This document shows, one piece after another, positions 1-10,892 of a stretch of 64,000 bases of DNA. Below the pieces are notes generated by a model. It was not told the DNA's origin, made no database searches, and saw nothing but the letters and a program-made list of their open reading frames with translations. How positions within the stretch are numbered: the stretch's first letter is position 1; the number at the start of each line of letters is the position of its first letter. The DNA lies in contig JAGFBZ010000342.1 in NCBI GenBank assembly GCA_018398805.1, positions 1,572,001 through 1,636,000 of the forward strand, in the 5' to 3' direction. The translations under genes and the position numbers were made by a program. This DNA comes from Hirundichthys speculiger. Taxonomy: Eukaryota; Chordata; Actinopteri; Beloniformes; Exocoetidae.

Positions 1-499
1 GTATCCTGTGCCAAATGCCTTCAGGGCTAAATTCAGCCGGAGAGAGCAGCTGTATGTAATAGAACAGTATAGAAATGAGCATCTTAGATTACAGACACAG
101 AAAGAGGCTGGACTCTCTGGTCAGGACATTTTACGCTGCAATCACAGTCGGGATGTTGTGCAGTTATTTTTGTCGAAGTAGTGAAGAATTTTAATCCTGT
201 TCTGGTTTTCATTAAACATTTTCTAATGTTTCATTAGCTCCATGACTTGGCAGTTTTTGCTCATGTTTCCCACTCTAAAGACTATTTTTTTTTACCTTTT
301 TTTGTCCACAATACAAATTACGCATGGATACGTTTTCTTTCTTTCCTTCCACAGATGATCATCTGATGGCAGAAGGTTCCAGGCTTCTCACCAGTCTCAC
401 CCTCTGACCAACCCTGAGCTTCTGACACAAACTCCCATCATGCTCTCCTCGGCTCTTTGTTCCCTTCGTACTAGTCATTCTCACTTCATTCAGTTAAAG

Positions 500-1172
500 T
501 ACATGTGTCAAACACAAGGCCCGCGGGCCAAATGTGGCCCGCCACATCATTTTATGTGGCCCTCAAGAGCTTGGGCATTATTGTCTTAAATTTTAAACCA
601 ATATTTTAAGACTTAAAATAAGCTTACACCGCTTTAAAGCGCATATTGACAATCAACTACATCTCCCATCATGCATTTTGTCATTACCCAGAAAGATAAC
701 GGTAGCTACGAGCAAGACGATTTTTCAGAACAGGTCCAAGAAAAGAAAAATTGATGCGCAAGGAAGGCAGTTTCATGACTGATGGGAAAACATCAATGTG
801 TCTTTTGTGTTATGAGGTGGGTGTCAGTCGTGAAAGAGTTTAATCTACGTCGGAATTTTGACAGCAAACATGGAGCTAAGTACGCTAAATTTAGCCTACA
901 AGAAAAACAAAGAACTGCTTCCGCTTGTGAAACCAAGGTAATGGTTACTCTTACAACCACAAACCCTAAGTTTAATATAATAATGAGTTAAATATTTGAT
1001 ACCTAAATTCATAATAAATACAGAAACTGTTATTTAACATTATAATAAGGTGTAGTTTTATTTATTTTGATTTACATTGCATTTTGTTACATTCATGCTG
1101 TCAATCTGGCCCTTTTTGACGGCAACCATGATGCTGATGTGGCCCTCAGTGGAAATGAGTCTAACACCCCTG
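500..1172 (+). mobile_element. Non-autonomous hAT element with BED-finger transposase remnant
   Basis: The element is bounded by a perfect 8-bp duplication AGTTAAAG (492-499 and 1173-1180), the hAT hallmark. The ends are related inverted repeats: ACATGTGTCAAACACAAGG on the left and GTCTAACACCCCTG on the right. The left side has the GGCCCGCGGGCC palindrome seen in the 19.6 kb copy. Inside, 782-940 encodes a decayed BED zinc-finger segment (VVKEFNLRRNFDSKHGAKYA) typical of hAT transposases of the ZBED/GTF2IRD2 type. No catalytic domain remains. A sister copy lies on the opposite strand at about 56740-57269. Confidence 0.9.
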
Positions 1173-1185
1173 AGTTAAAGACTTG

Positions 1186-1230
1186 TGAAGAGTGGCGTGC
1201 CCCAGGGGTCTGTCCTGGAGCTTCTTCTTT
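1186..1230 (+). pseudogene. LINE reverse-transcriptase fragment (GVPQGSVL motif)
   Basis: The frame starting at 1191 reads SGVPQGSVLELL, matching the GVPQGSVLGPLLF motif of L2/CR1-type non-LTR reverse transcriptases. It sits directly beside the hAT insertion at 500-1172, so the hAT probably landed in an old LINE fragment. The flanking sequence is too decayed to follow. Confidence 0.55.
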
Positions 1231-2785
1231 TTTAATCACTCATCTTCTCCCTCTCAGCAACAATAACTTCTTCTCATTGGCACCAAACCTACACTCTTCA
1301 AGTCAGAATCCACCCTCTCCATTCATCATTCCTCCCAACAGCTCTGAATTCCTGGTTAATGCTCCTGTGATATCTTAATCACTGTCGTCGACAGTCAAAC
1401 GAACAGATCCTTCCACAAACACGTCACTCACTTCCTCGTCAGTTTATCTTCACGGTACCATCTTTAGATTAACAGGCAAGAGCTGGAGACTGGTTATCAA
1501 GGTTATCAAACTGGCAGTTCCTGCTGCTCTCAGATTCAGACATACTCTGAGCTAATCCTCTCCAGGGTGGCAGACTGACAGATACGTGACCCCGGTCCCC
1601 CTTATATGCTCCGGGGTCACGAGGTAAAGCAAAGAGACCAGCCCCTGAGCATTGAGTCAAAGGAGGCATCTCCCCAGAGAGTCCCAGAGTCTGGGCTTGA
1701 GCCCTGTGCTCTCAGGCTCGTATTCATCCCACTTTTCTTGCATCTCAACTCAAGCCTGCCTCCTTCAGCCTAAACTGTCTTTATCCTGGGTTCCCCTGGA
1801 CAACAAGCATCCCTGACACAACCTGAACTTATCCTGATGTACGTGACAAACAACCCACTGGACATTTAATGGTTTGAGTTCTGGGCAGGAAAAGGCAAAA
1901 GCTGACTTCAAAATGCATTTTACTTCAAAAAAAAAAAGAGAAAAGAAACAGAAAAGCACAAGTTAAGAGAAACAATTACTGACATCTAGTGGTCAAAGTG
2001 GAGATGGCACGCATGTCTGAAACAATTTGCTTTCATTGCTTTTAAACTATTTCCTCCTTTGTCCAATCAAGTGAGATTGTCGGACGGGCTTCTGTTCAGT
2101 ATATTCAGTTACAGAGAGGTTCGGCCTCCTCGGATTAACACTCTCTAAATGACTGAAGCAAAGTTGCTGGTTGCTCAGCAACAGCTCAAAGAGGCGGCGC
2201 GGGGGGGCACCAACGACTCAAAATCAGGTTAGGGATGCTCTTCCCGTTTCAGCGCTAATCACATCTCGTGTGATTGCCTCCTCTGTGTCTTCTCTTCGAA
2301 CCGAAGGAAAACATCCACCTTAACTCCTCTCTCCACGTGAAGCATCACTTTCAGCCAGAATCGCCGAGAAACGAGAAAGCAACGGAGCGTTAAACGATGA
2401 GGGATGAATGTTTTTCTCAGTCCCGACGCCAGGAAAACATTTTGACGCTCGACATTCCCACAAAATCTCACTTTTGGCAGGCGAGGCCTTTTCCTTTACA
2501 TCCCGCAGACTCGTAAACGCGGCGCTCGTTCATTCGTCAAACTTTTATCGTTGCGTTTCAGGGGCTTGCCCGAGCTTCGCCGCGTGTTTTTTCTATTAGT
2601 CACACATACTTGGACTCGGCTCCAGCGGTCCGCTGGCATTTTAGCTCATACAGCGCAAACAGATAATGCATAAACACGCGGAAGTCTCCGAGTCTGATAA
2701 AAGAGGACGCATCCATGCATACGCACAGTCACGATTAAGGTCCATCTATGAGCCGTCGTCTCAAACAAGTGGCATGAATACTCAC

Positions 2786-2885
2786 AGAAACCACGTTCAC
2801 GTAGTCATCGTCGGCGAGGGTCGTCAGCATGTTGCCGACAGACATTTTGATGAGTTTGAGGGTGAGGCCGGATACGCTTCCACTC
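2786..2885 (-). CDS. cacna2d1-like: alpha2delta exon, VWA domain (MIDAS serines)
   Basis: A 100-nt exon, phase 2 in and phase 0 out, acceptor cccactgcag and donor gtgagt. It reads [20 protein letters not shown] then [13 protein letters not shown], matching alpha2delta-1 [20 protein letters not shown] / ETLSDDDFVNVAS. The two serines complete the DxSxS MIDAS begun in the preceding exon. It is the last exon visible; the following one should begin with Phe-Asn and encode the QANVRNKK region, and nothing like it appears between 1 and 2785 on this strand, so that intron probably runs past the window edge. Confidence 0.95.
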
Positions 2886-3199
2886 CTGCAGTGGGAAAAA
2901 ATATTTGACAATATGAATCATGGACTGTAGATCTCTTTCACACCGATACGCGGTATTTACAAGACAACAGATGCCTAAGGAGGTCAATGCGTCTCCCAGA
3001 TATGATCGCCAAATTTCTAACAAGTTAAAGGCAGGGAGGAGTTTAATTAATCCTGCTGGGAAAGGATTAGAGACCGGGGGAAAAAAAGGGGGTTTTTCTT
3101 TTTGCCAGAGCAGAAAAAGGGTAGTTTTTAATAACCCTTGTGCTGGTTACCCGTACAAACGGGAAGATCTAGAACTGTGTGGTTCTGCAGCTAAACTGT

Positions 3200-3360
3200 C
3201 CTGAACAAGAAGGGCCTTGCACGCTGATGATACTCTTCACCCGTGACTGCAGGCCCGTGCACAGATCCGACTCCGTCACCAGCTTTGCAGACGACACCAC
3301 GGTGGCCGGCCAGCCTCATCAGTGGCCAACCCATGGCTTCGGGGAGGAGGGGGCCGCATG
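3200..3360 (+). pseudogene. LINE reverse-transcriptase fragment (FADD motif)
   Basis: The frame around 3227-3320 reads ILFTRDCRPVHRSDS then VTSFADDTTVAG. This matches the L2/Rex/CR1-like block LLTHDC...NTIIKFADDTTVVG, with the catalytic FADD. It is truncated, and the matching C-terminal part resumes after the hAT insertion. Confidence 0.75.
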
Positions 3361-3361
3361 G

Positions 3362-4391
3362 CTAGGGTTGGGAATCGAGAACCGGTTCTTGTAGAGAGTG
3401 TTTCAATTCCATGGAATCGTTTGGCAGTTTATCCAGCGATTCTCTTATCGATTCCAACCAGCACGAATCTCAAGTAATTTACGCAAGTTACGCACAGTCA
3501 GTTCCAGAAAGCACTTACGTGATTAAGTTACGTCGGTTTAGCACGTGCATTGGAGTTGTAAACAACAATGGCGCCCACCAGGTTCAAACGCTCCAAAGTT
3601 TGGCTTCACTTCACCAAAGAAAGATGGCAACAAGGCAACTAGCAGTCATTGTAAAGTGGAGATAACAGCGTCGGGAGGGAACACGACTAACATGCAGAAA
3701 CATTTGAACACACAACATGCGATAACGAGTGTTGTGTTTTTGACACTTCGGACTGATGGATCTCAACCCAGCAGCAGTAGCCAAGCTAAGATCACCTTTG
3801 GTAACTCTGGTAAGTAGCTATCCCGCTGCCTATGTGCTTCTTTGTAAAACACACTATAACATTAACGCTATGCTATTAAACGAATGCCTTCTGCATTACA
3901 TTTAGAAGATGACCGTGATGAGAGAGAGAGTCTGGCTGGTTCAGAGGCTGGAAGACATGATTATTTATCTGCTAAAGAATTATTAATTCTTCATAGTATT
4001 TGCAGATTTGTACTATGCTCTGTTCCGTTGTATTTGATAGTATTTATCTTTCTTTATTATTATTTTTGAGTGCTTAGTGAGCTCATATATCCATTTAAAA
4101 GGGAGATTTTTTTCATTCCTATTAGTAAAAATCTGTTAGTAAAATGTTACACATTCTTGTGTATTTGCACAGTTACATATTACAAAAGTTAACACGTTAT
4201 CCAGGCTTTGGGCCTCTTTTGACCTCGCTGTTGAGTTTGTAAGGTCGTGACTTCTAAGTAAAAAAAATTGATGCCAATAGAACTGTTGGTTCTCCTTTTT
4301 CCCCAAATTAGAATAGATAAGAGAATCGAATCGTTAAACAGTATGGATAATGGAATCGGAATTGGAAAAATCTTATCAATTTCCATCCCTA
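3362..4391 (+). mobile_element. hAT element with BED zinc-finger remnant
   Basis: The ends are TAGGGTTGGGAATCGA on the left and, in reverse complement, TAGGGATGGAAATTGA on the right. Between them, frames at 3545-3700 encode a frameshifted BED finger (KVWLHFTK, then SHCKVEITASGGNTTNMQKH and LNTQHAI), typical of ZBED-type hAT transposases. The subterminal DNA is rich in GATTC/GAATC repeats. I could not see a convincing 8-bp target duplication, so the exact ends are less certain than for the other hAT copies. It interrupts a LINE. Confidence 0.8.
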
Positions 4392-4620
4392 CTGACGGAG
4401 GACCACCTGTCTTCATCCATCCTGGTGAACCTCTGATGCATCACAGGAACTCCACCCCCTCAAAAGGACTCCTCACACCCTGCTCGTAGACTGTTTGCCC
4501 TCCTTCCCTCTAGGAGGTGCTCCAGGAGCATGGAAAAGCAGACTCAGGAACAGGTTTTTTTCCATTACAGCTGTCTCCTTGCTGAACTCTGCCCCCCCTC
4601 CCCCGCATTCACTCAGCTTT
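4392..4620 (+). pseudogene. LINE C-terminal fragment
   Basis: The frame from 4491 reads LFALLPSRRCSRSMEKQTQEQ, and a second frame reads RFFSITAVSLLNSAP. They match the L2/Rex-like C-terminus (LFELLPSGRRYRSIKTKT...NSFFPRAVTLLN). A poorer frame upstream gives HPGEPLMHHRNS (family SSHPGHHLF). It is probably the same LINE as at 3200-3360, split by the hAT. At least one frameshift is present. Confidence 0.65.
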
Positions 4621-4903
4621 TGGCTGGATGGCTTCAAATCAAAAAAGTTGAAAGTGTATACTCCTACTCCTCAACTTCTTTTTAACTTATGAAACGCTAC
4701 ATGCATAAATCACAGGAGGAAACCCCTCGACTGTGAACGCGAAGGTTGCCCAGCAACCCCCCCGGCGGGCTGGTTTTCATTTGATTTGTCAGCGTCACCG
4801 GGACGAGGCCGGTCAGGGAGCCGCCGCCACCAAAGGCACTCCGGGCCTCAAAGAACCAAATGAAACCCAGCGGTGATGGATGAATCATGAGGTCGCCACT
4901 CAC

Positions 4904-4954
4904 GCGTCCACCAGGATCAGCATGTCTTTGGGTGACGCCGCCCCCTGAATGTAC
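4904..4954 (-). CDS. cacna2d1-like: alpha2delta exon, start of VWA domain (MIDAS aspartate)
   Basis: A 51-nt exon, phase 2 to phase 2, acceptor tctgtctcag and donor gtgagt. It reads YIQGAASPKDMLILVD and ends in GC, which with the next exon's G makes Ala. YIQGAASPKDMLILVD is identical to alpha2delta-1 as I recall it. The final Asp is the first residue of the metal-ion-dependent adhesion site (DxSxS) that alpha2delta-1 and -2 need for trafficking channels. Mammalian copies have Val after the Asp; here the codon is Ala, a position not itself metal-binding. Confidence 0.95.
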
Positions 4955-6071
4955 CTGAGACAGAGACAGACACACGGGTCAGACATGGACGCATCATTTT
5001 ACATCTCACAGCCATTTATTTCTTCAGGGATGTTGTCTATGGAGCCCAGTTTGGGTCATAATTCAATGAATAAATGAGTCTATTATTATAAAATACAGGC
5101 ATTATATTATTATGAAATATATGTGTATTATTATGAAATATATTTTTATTATTATTATTTAATCTTAGTTTAATACATAATAGTTTATTTCAGAATGGCC
5201 TTTTTTATCTAAGAATGAGTTTTTAAATAATGGCTTCCTTTTTCATAGAATAATGAGTTTTTACATAATAATGACATTTTGCCAGTGGGCGGGACCAGTG
5301 GTTGACCTGCACGCTCATTGGCTGATCCTTCTCCATTCTACGCTCTGACATCGACTAGTTTTGGCCGTGAGGTCCCGTTAGCAGCGGGCCGTGGCGTCAT
5401 CAAGGTGCGCTCCTAGTCCGATTGTAGCTATGGCAGCTTGGACTGAGCTACGGGAAAACCTTGACGTTTCTTAGTCGATGTCAACTTTTAACCGTAAACT
5501 GAGGTGCATTCTGCCACCTACTGGCCTGGAGTATATACATTGCACCTCTCGCCCACTATCGATATTCACTGTTCTGTTGCCTATGCCTGAATGAAAGAGC
5601 AGCCAATCACATAAATGGCTCCGCCCTCTTTGTTGTGATTGACACACAAATCATTCTTATGAAAAACAAAGCCATTATTATGTAAAAGCTCATTCTTATG
5701 AAAAGCGAAACCATCATCATAATAATGGGAAATAATTCATAATAATAAACATGCATTATCATAATAATGGGATATATTTCATAATAATAAATGCCTGTAT
5801 TTCATAATAATAGACTCATTTATTCATTGAATTATGACCCAAACGGGGCTCCATAGTTGTCAGCACTTCGGGATGACTTTAATCCTTTTTCGGAGACTAA
5901 CGAAGCTTTGGTATGGGTACCCTTTGAGCTCCGTGCGTCTCCGACAGTCACATATTTATTATGACAATTACAGAAGCGGCCCGCGTCCTCCATATGTTTT
6001 CCTCGGTTGGAGTCGTGATGCACAACTGACAGAAAAAGCAGACACAATCCATAATGAGCAGCTGCACTCAC
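4955..6071 (-). other. Intron mostly filled by an inverted-repeat element
   Basis: About 73% of this 1117-bp intron is the inverted-repeat element 5038-5855. The remainder, including 5862-6071, is unclassified. Confidence 0.7.
5038..5855. mobile_element. Long inverted-repeat DNA element (MITE-like, 818 bp)
   Basis: The ends are TATGGAGCC and GGCTCCATA, followed on both sides by more than 60 bp of nearly perfect inverted repeat (TTTGGGTCATAATTCAATGA and onward). The element is flanked by GTTGTC at 5032-5037 and 5856-5861, a likely 6-bp target duplication. The arms continue as AT-rich blocks of TTATTATGAAATA-like repeats up to about 250 bp. The centre (about 5280-5640) is GC-richer, with no coding potential seen. 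I cannot assign a superfamily from the ends. Confidence 0.8.
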
Positions 6072-6141
6072 CACGGTCGGCTGCGCACGTCGTACTGATC
6101 GATCTTGTCGGGTGTGCTGCTCATGTCGATCCAAGGGGATG
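6072..6141 (-). CDS. cacna2d1-like: alpha2delta exon, SPW...YDVRSRPW (gabapentinoid arginine motif)
   Basis: A 70-nt exon, phase 1 in and phase 2 out, acceptor aaattccag and donor gtgagt. The peptide is [14 protein letters not shown] then QYDVRSRPW. In mammalian alpha2delta-1 the corresponding stretch is SPWVDNSRTPNKID then LYDVRRRPW. The arginine triplet just before the VWA domain is known from mutagenesis to matter for gabapentin binding; here the middle arginine is serine and the outer two are kept. The tryptophan codon is split TG/G across the following intron. The exon lies about 200 bp from a long inverted-repeat element. Confidence 0.95.
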
Positions 6142-8448
6142 CTGGAATTTGGCAGAAGGAAGCGTGTTCACTTCAGATTAAGGTTGTGGCAGTGAAACGA
6201 GGGTTTTACGACATCAACTAAACCTTCCTGAGGGACTTGGCTGCGCTCGGCTGTATTGTATCTGTAATCTTCCATATGAGAAGAGCAGCTTTTTTCCCCT
6301 TCAACTCTGAAACGCATGCCTGGCTCGGCATCTAAACTTCTGTAATTAACATCATCACCTTCCTTGATTAAAAGACCAGACGCGGATCAAAACATTAAAA
6401 GAAAAAAAGACGCAGGGGCTGCCATCAGAGTTGAAGGAGGTGCCACGTCAGCTTCCAAACTCAAATCAAATTTGCTGCGTTATTTATCAGCTGAGGAACC
6501 TGCGTGACGGTGAAACCCAAAATATTAGAGCCGTGAGGGAAACAAACATATTTCACAGGCTGGACCTTTAAATATCTCATCACCTGCAGTACATAATGTT
6601 AGGGATGCACGATAACTGTTTTTTTAAAACCGATACCGATCACTTTCAGCTCCTAAAGGCCGATACTGATAACCGATAACACACACGTATGCCTAAGATC
6701 ATTACATCAATACTATGAACAAAATCAAAAATAGTTTTGACTTTTTAAATGAACAGATATTTATTTTTTTCCAATGAAAAACTATTGGCAAGCCTCTCAA
6801 ACATTTTTGTAAAACTATCAAACAAACCTATTTGATATCTCACATCAACTAAAATAAGGTTCATTACTGACTGATATAAAAAATAAAGGCTCCTTGAATT
6901 GATGGAAATACATGCATCAAAATTACAAACTGAAAAAGATTAACATTTAAAGGATTTTGGCTTGTGGTTCCATTTAAATTAATACCTTTAATTAAAGTAA
7001 ATGAGGTTCAGTAGTTTTTGTTTTCTATTTTTTAATCTCATGGAAGCTTTAGATGAGAGGAATGAGGGAGAGGGAGGGAGACTGCTGCTGGCTTGCGCAC
7101 GTTAGCATTAGCTTCTGTTAGCTCATATTAGCGCGATTTCAAAACTCCATGGAAGTGATTGTTATGTTGTAGGTGGCTGATCAGGTTTTATGTATTAAAG
7201 CTTGTGCTTTCCTCCTCGTAGAATTCACTCGGAGGATTCGTCACAAATAACAACCAAACTATCTTCTTCTGAAACTTTAACGAAGTTCCACGCCGCCATG
7301 TTTGTTGTGATCAGTACGCTGTGCTGCAGGCTGCATTCAAGGTGTAACGTAAATTCCGACGTTCCCTCGTTTGCTAGTCGTTCTTTCAGCCTTTTCTATT
7401 TTTTTCTTTTTTATGTGTAACATGTGGGAAAATACTGTGAATATCAAGTCAGCGACTACTAAAATTATGACCGAGTTAACGAGTTGTTTTCTGGCATGAG
7501 GGAGTATTCTTGATTTTCCTTATTGAGTAATCGTTTTTCTGATTATGCAGACGTCCCTTGAACATAACATTTACTGCCGGTTATTCAAGGCTCAGAGGGA
7601 GCAAGGCACTGCTGTGTTGACAAAAATATATGTTATCGGGGCTATTTGTCGTGATATCGGACTTATCGCGATGACGTCATAATTTCCTGTTATCGGCCCG
7701 ATAGTTATCGTGCATCCCCTACATAATGTCATCAAAACATTCCTAGAATCTGGAGGAATCTCTGTATGCTGGGCCCTGCTAACTTCATCTTAGATATTAA
7801 TCTGTCAGGTCACTTTAAATGAAATTATTTAAAGGTATCTGTGCTGGTTTCAAGGTCTGCTGTAGTGTAACTTGAACACCTGGGTGTCTGTAGCGGATCT
7901 TTCTGGTCCTCAGACGGTCTGCAAGGAGACGTGTCACGGGTGCAAAGCTACACAAACTGCCAAAACCCTTGCAGCTAAATGCCTGTACCGCCTCACCTGA
8001 CAGTCTCTCGCTTTTAGTGCAAATTTACTTAAGAAAGTGATAAAGTGTGAGGTGGAATTAAGTGGTTACGAGACCACCTGAACTGCAGCCATGTGACGAG
8101 ACAGAGTGTTCAGAGAAGCCCGGCCAGGTGTCCCTGCATCAAGCACAGCGACCTTCACAACCCAGCACACACCGCTGTCGTGTCTCTTTAACTGTCTTGT
8201 CTTTAAATGTTTCACTGCTGGTGTTTTTCTAGTCCTCTCTGACGAAATCAGGATTTAGAATGTCAATAAAGGATGTTAGAATTTACTGCCAGAGAGGACT
8301 GAAGGACACATTCACCCTTCACACCCACAAAAAAAAAAAAAAGTCTGCTTTAAGATTAAATTGCATCTACATACTAGATGGTTTGGCTAGATGATGGCTC
8401 TAACCATGAATGTAAATGCAGACAAAAAAAAAAGCACGGCCAGCGTAC
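6142..8448 (-). other. Intron with one hAT copy
   Basis: It holds the hAT element 6600-7721. The remainder (6142-6591 and 7730-8448) is unclassified apart from an A-tract near 8330. Confidence 0.6.
6600..7721 (+). mobile_element. hAT element, TAGGGATGCACGATAAC family, copy 1
   Basis: It is bounded by the perfect 8-bp duplication CATAATGT (6592-6599 and 7722-7729). Terminal inverted repeats are TAGGGATGCACGATAACT and, in reverse complement, TAGGGGATGCACGATAACTA. Subterminal DNA carries clustered CCGATA/TATCGG motifs. No intact transposase is present. The sister copy at 35546-36793 shares most of its length, including the block with ATTCACTCGGAGGATTCGTCAC that corresponds to a BED-finger remnant. 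Confidence 0.92.
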
Positions 8449-8580
8449 CCGGGTAGTAGCGAGCCATCCCGGTAGCAGAGCCATACACCTGCCAGAGCAG
8501 CGACGGATCTTCCTCTTTGTTTTTCCGGAAGACATCCTCCAGGGCGTCGGTCCAATTCAGCTCATTCAAGATGATGGTGG
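8449..8580 (-). CDS. cacna2d1-like: alpha2delta exon, VWA-N core (LNELNWT ... GSATG-ARYYP)
   Basis: A 132-nt exon, phase 1 to phase 1, between a gcgttgcag acceptor and a gtacgc donor. Its peptide contains [17 protein letters not shown] and then [16 protein letters not shown] followed by MARYYP, almost identical to alpha2delta-1. It holds the conserved NWT glycosylation sequon and the LLWQ-F/Y-GSATG block. It lies 24 kb downstream of the preceding exon; that intron holds most of the mobile elements and the large minisatellite. The terminal G combines with CA of the next exon to give Ala (YYPA-SPW), as in alpha2delta-1. The donor (gtacgc) is weaker than its neighbours. Confidence 0.97.
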
Positions 8581-9109
8581 CTGCAACGCACACACACACA
8601 AACACACACATGTACGCAGGAAGACTGAGTCATTCGTATGAAATAAACATATCACAGTTTCCAAAAACCATTTACTCTATAAAAGGCAAAGAGAGAATGT
8701 GCTTCAAGGTTTCTGATGCAGACCAAGACTTGGCAGCACGAAACGAGGAGTGACGTTGACGGCTGAGAGCAAAGCTCCGCGCGGAGATCGAAACTGACAT
8801 CAGTCTGTTATGATAACATATTTCCATATTTCTTTGACTGTTTTCCTCTCAAAACACATCAAGTTCAAAATAGCAATTAAAAGAGTGGTCTTAATGGTGT
8901 TTAAACCAGCTTTCCACCATGGAAAAGTCACATGTGGGAAAGTAAATGACAACAGGCTGTGTGCTTGAAAGAAAAAAAAAAAAAGGAGACGGAAAAGCAG
9001 GTATTAAAACCTGAAACCGGAGAGTCATACTGACAACTCGACGGGAAGAGATGCAGAAGAAGGGATGAGAGTGAGTGAAGGAGGTCAGACCGGACTCAGT
9101 GAAGGTGGT

Positions 9110-9554
9110 TAGAGCTGAGCGATTTTATCGATTCTGCGATATATATCGATATTTTATCGAGTATCAAGTATCGATTTTTCACCTGGAAGTATCAATATTC
9201 TAAGCTTCTTTCAAAACCCCCGTGTCCCACCTTTAAAAGCTTGCAAGCAACAATTTGCACTGTTTAAATAAATTAAACTACTTTTCTCAACACATCTTTT
9301 ACTCATTTTGTCCAGCATTTGCAAGCTGCCTGTCAGCCATATAATGTGTAATTGATGCTTTCAGCTCAATTAATTCAAACAAAGTCATTGGAACACTCAC
9401 AAGATGTCACCAAAATCACTTTATCCCTTTAAAATCTTTCGGAAAATGATGTCAATGTATTGTAAGATAAATATCGATATATATCGTATCGTGAGCCGGA
9501 TATCGTGTATCGTATCATATCATATTGCGAGAAGAGTGTATCGCTACAGCCCTA
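9110..9554 (+). mobile_element. hAT MITE, CGATATATATCGATAT family, copy 1
   Basis: It is bounded by the perfect 8-bp duplication AAGGTGGT (9102-9109 and 9555-9562). Ends are TAGAGCTGAGCGATTTTATC and, in reverse complement, TAGGGCTGTAGCGATACACT. Both subterminal regions consist of ATCGATATATATCGATA-type repeats. There is no coding sequence. Other copies lie at 25688-27026, 33241-33512 and 54189-54605. Confidence 0.93.
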
Positions 9555-9790
9555 AAGGTGGTCCTGTCACTTAGATGACTCCGCAGTAACAGGATGCTGT
9601 TGGTAACCACGTTGACAAAGGTTCAGCAGTCGGGCGTCGGAGGAAAAGCTGCTGAGTGCAGTCATCTGTCTTTCAATCAGCGGTGCTTCGTGAGCTTTTT
9701 TGGCTACGATATAATACAACAGTTGTACGCGTGGTAGCGATTTCAGGTGAGACATAAATTCAGACTCATTCAACCTTCAGTACTTGTTGC

Positions 9791-10200
9791 TAGAGGTGGG
9801 CGATACTGGAGATTTTGGTATCGATCCGATAGCATGTAAATACAGGGCCAGTATCGCCGATACCGATACCAATACCGATACCGATATTTTTTCATATTAA
9901 GATTAATCTATCATGAAACTGCTGACCTTTTGGTGTTTTAGTGAGTTTTGTCTTTGGATTATTTTGTTGAAACCTAGAATAGAATTTCGGCAAACTTTAC
10001 AGGTGTCAGAAAAATACTTTATTTAACGTATGACTTAAGTAACATGTACTTTGAAAGCTAATATGAATTGATGCTGAAACTGACCACTCTTATCTACCTG
10101 GATACTCTCTGTTGGACTGAAGTAGGACAAAGTGACAGAGTCAGAAACAGACTTCAATTAATTCGCACTTTGCAGCAGCCGGTGCTTGTGGGAGAGAAAA
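9791..10200 (+). mobile_element. hAT left-end fragment (TAGAGGTGGGCGATAC)
   Basis: The sequence starts TAGAGGTGGGCGATACTGGA and continues with repeated CCGATACCGATACC motifs, the layout of the other hAT families here. No matching right end or duplicated flank was found, so the right limit is approximate and the copy is probably truncated or very decayed. Confidence 0.55.
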
Positions 10201-10454
10201 AAAGCTCAAGTATCGATTGTTTTTACACTGGTACAGGGGTGGTTACATCCAACATCACACAAGCCAGCACACATTCATTTCCATAAACCACAGCGCACCA
10301 CATGCATCACCATACTATACACAGCACACCTGCCATCACCATTTTGTGTCTTTGTCTTTTCGTGCTTCACTGTGATGATTTTAGGACTCATATTATGCTT
10401 CTCCTAACATTAAAAGGCTCAAATTTGTCTTTAACTGTCATATACACACTTGTA

Positions 10455-10892
10455 AGATGAGAATTTGGATATATTCTCACTGGTAAGAATTATTATTATT
10501 GTGCACTGGTGAAGCAGTGAATTCGGTTGTTAAACAAGGAACTGACAAACAACGGAGGTGCAAAACGAGTGCAGTCGTCTGTGAGATGACGCGTCCATCG
10601 TCTTTAAGTTGCATGCAGTCTTTAGAGAGGTCATTACAGAATGGTGGATCGTTCAGAATGACAAAGACAGAGAGGCAGACAGTTAATGTTGGTGGAAAAC
10701 AAGGAAACCTTGAAATCTGTCAAGGCGCCTATGTGTCAAAACTTAGCTACTTGATGGAGCCAGTATAGTAACAACCTGTGGTCTCACATCGACAGGAATC
10801 GGGGCCAGAAGTCATGGGCCTTACTCATGACACAGCATGACACAGCAGTTTTAGCCAGTTTAGGCCTCAGAATGGATTTCTATCATCACAAT
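10455..10892 (+). repeat. Unclassified dispersed repeat, copy 1
   Basis: About 430 bp (from AGATGAGAATTTGGATAT to AGGCCTCAGAATGGATTTCT) recur in reverse orientation at about 49441-49857 with scattered differences. The neighbouring 10330-10455 recurs directly at 11690-11812, and the tail 10825-10890 at 11575-11640. No terminal repeats, poly-A or protein homology were recognised, although a 90-codon frame (10499-10768) crosses it. Confidence 0.7.

Larger units (their letters stand above)
1..2785 (-). other. Intron downstream of the last visible exon
   Basis: No further alpha2delta exon is visible. The stretch holds a delimited hAT copy (500-1172), a decayed LINE reverse-transcriptase motif next to it, and otherwise unclassified sequence from about 1230 to 2785. 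Short open frames here show no recognisable family. Confidence 0.6.
2886..4903 (-). other. Intron containing a LINE split by a hAT element
   Basis: The intron contains unclassified sequence to about 3190, LINE reverse-transcriptase fragments at 3200-3330 and 4395-4600, and the hAT copy 3362-4391 between them. Nothing else is recognised. Confidence 0.7.
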
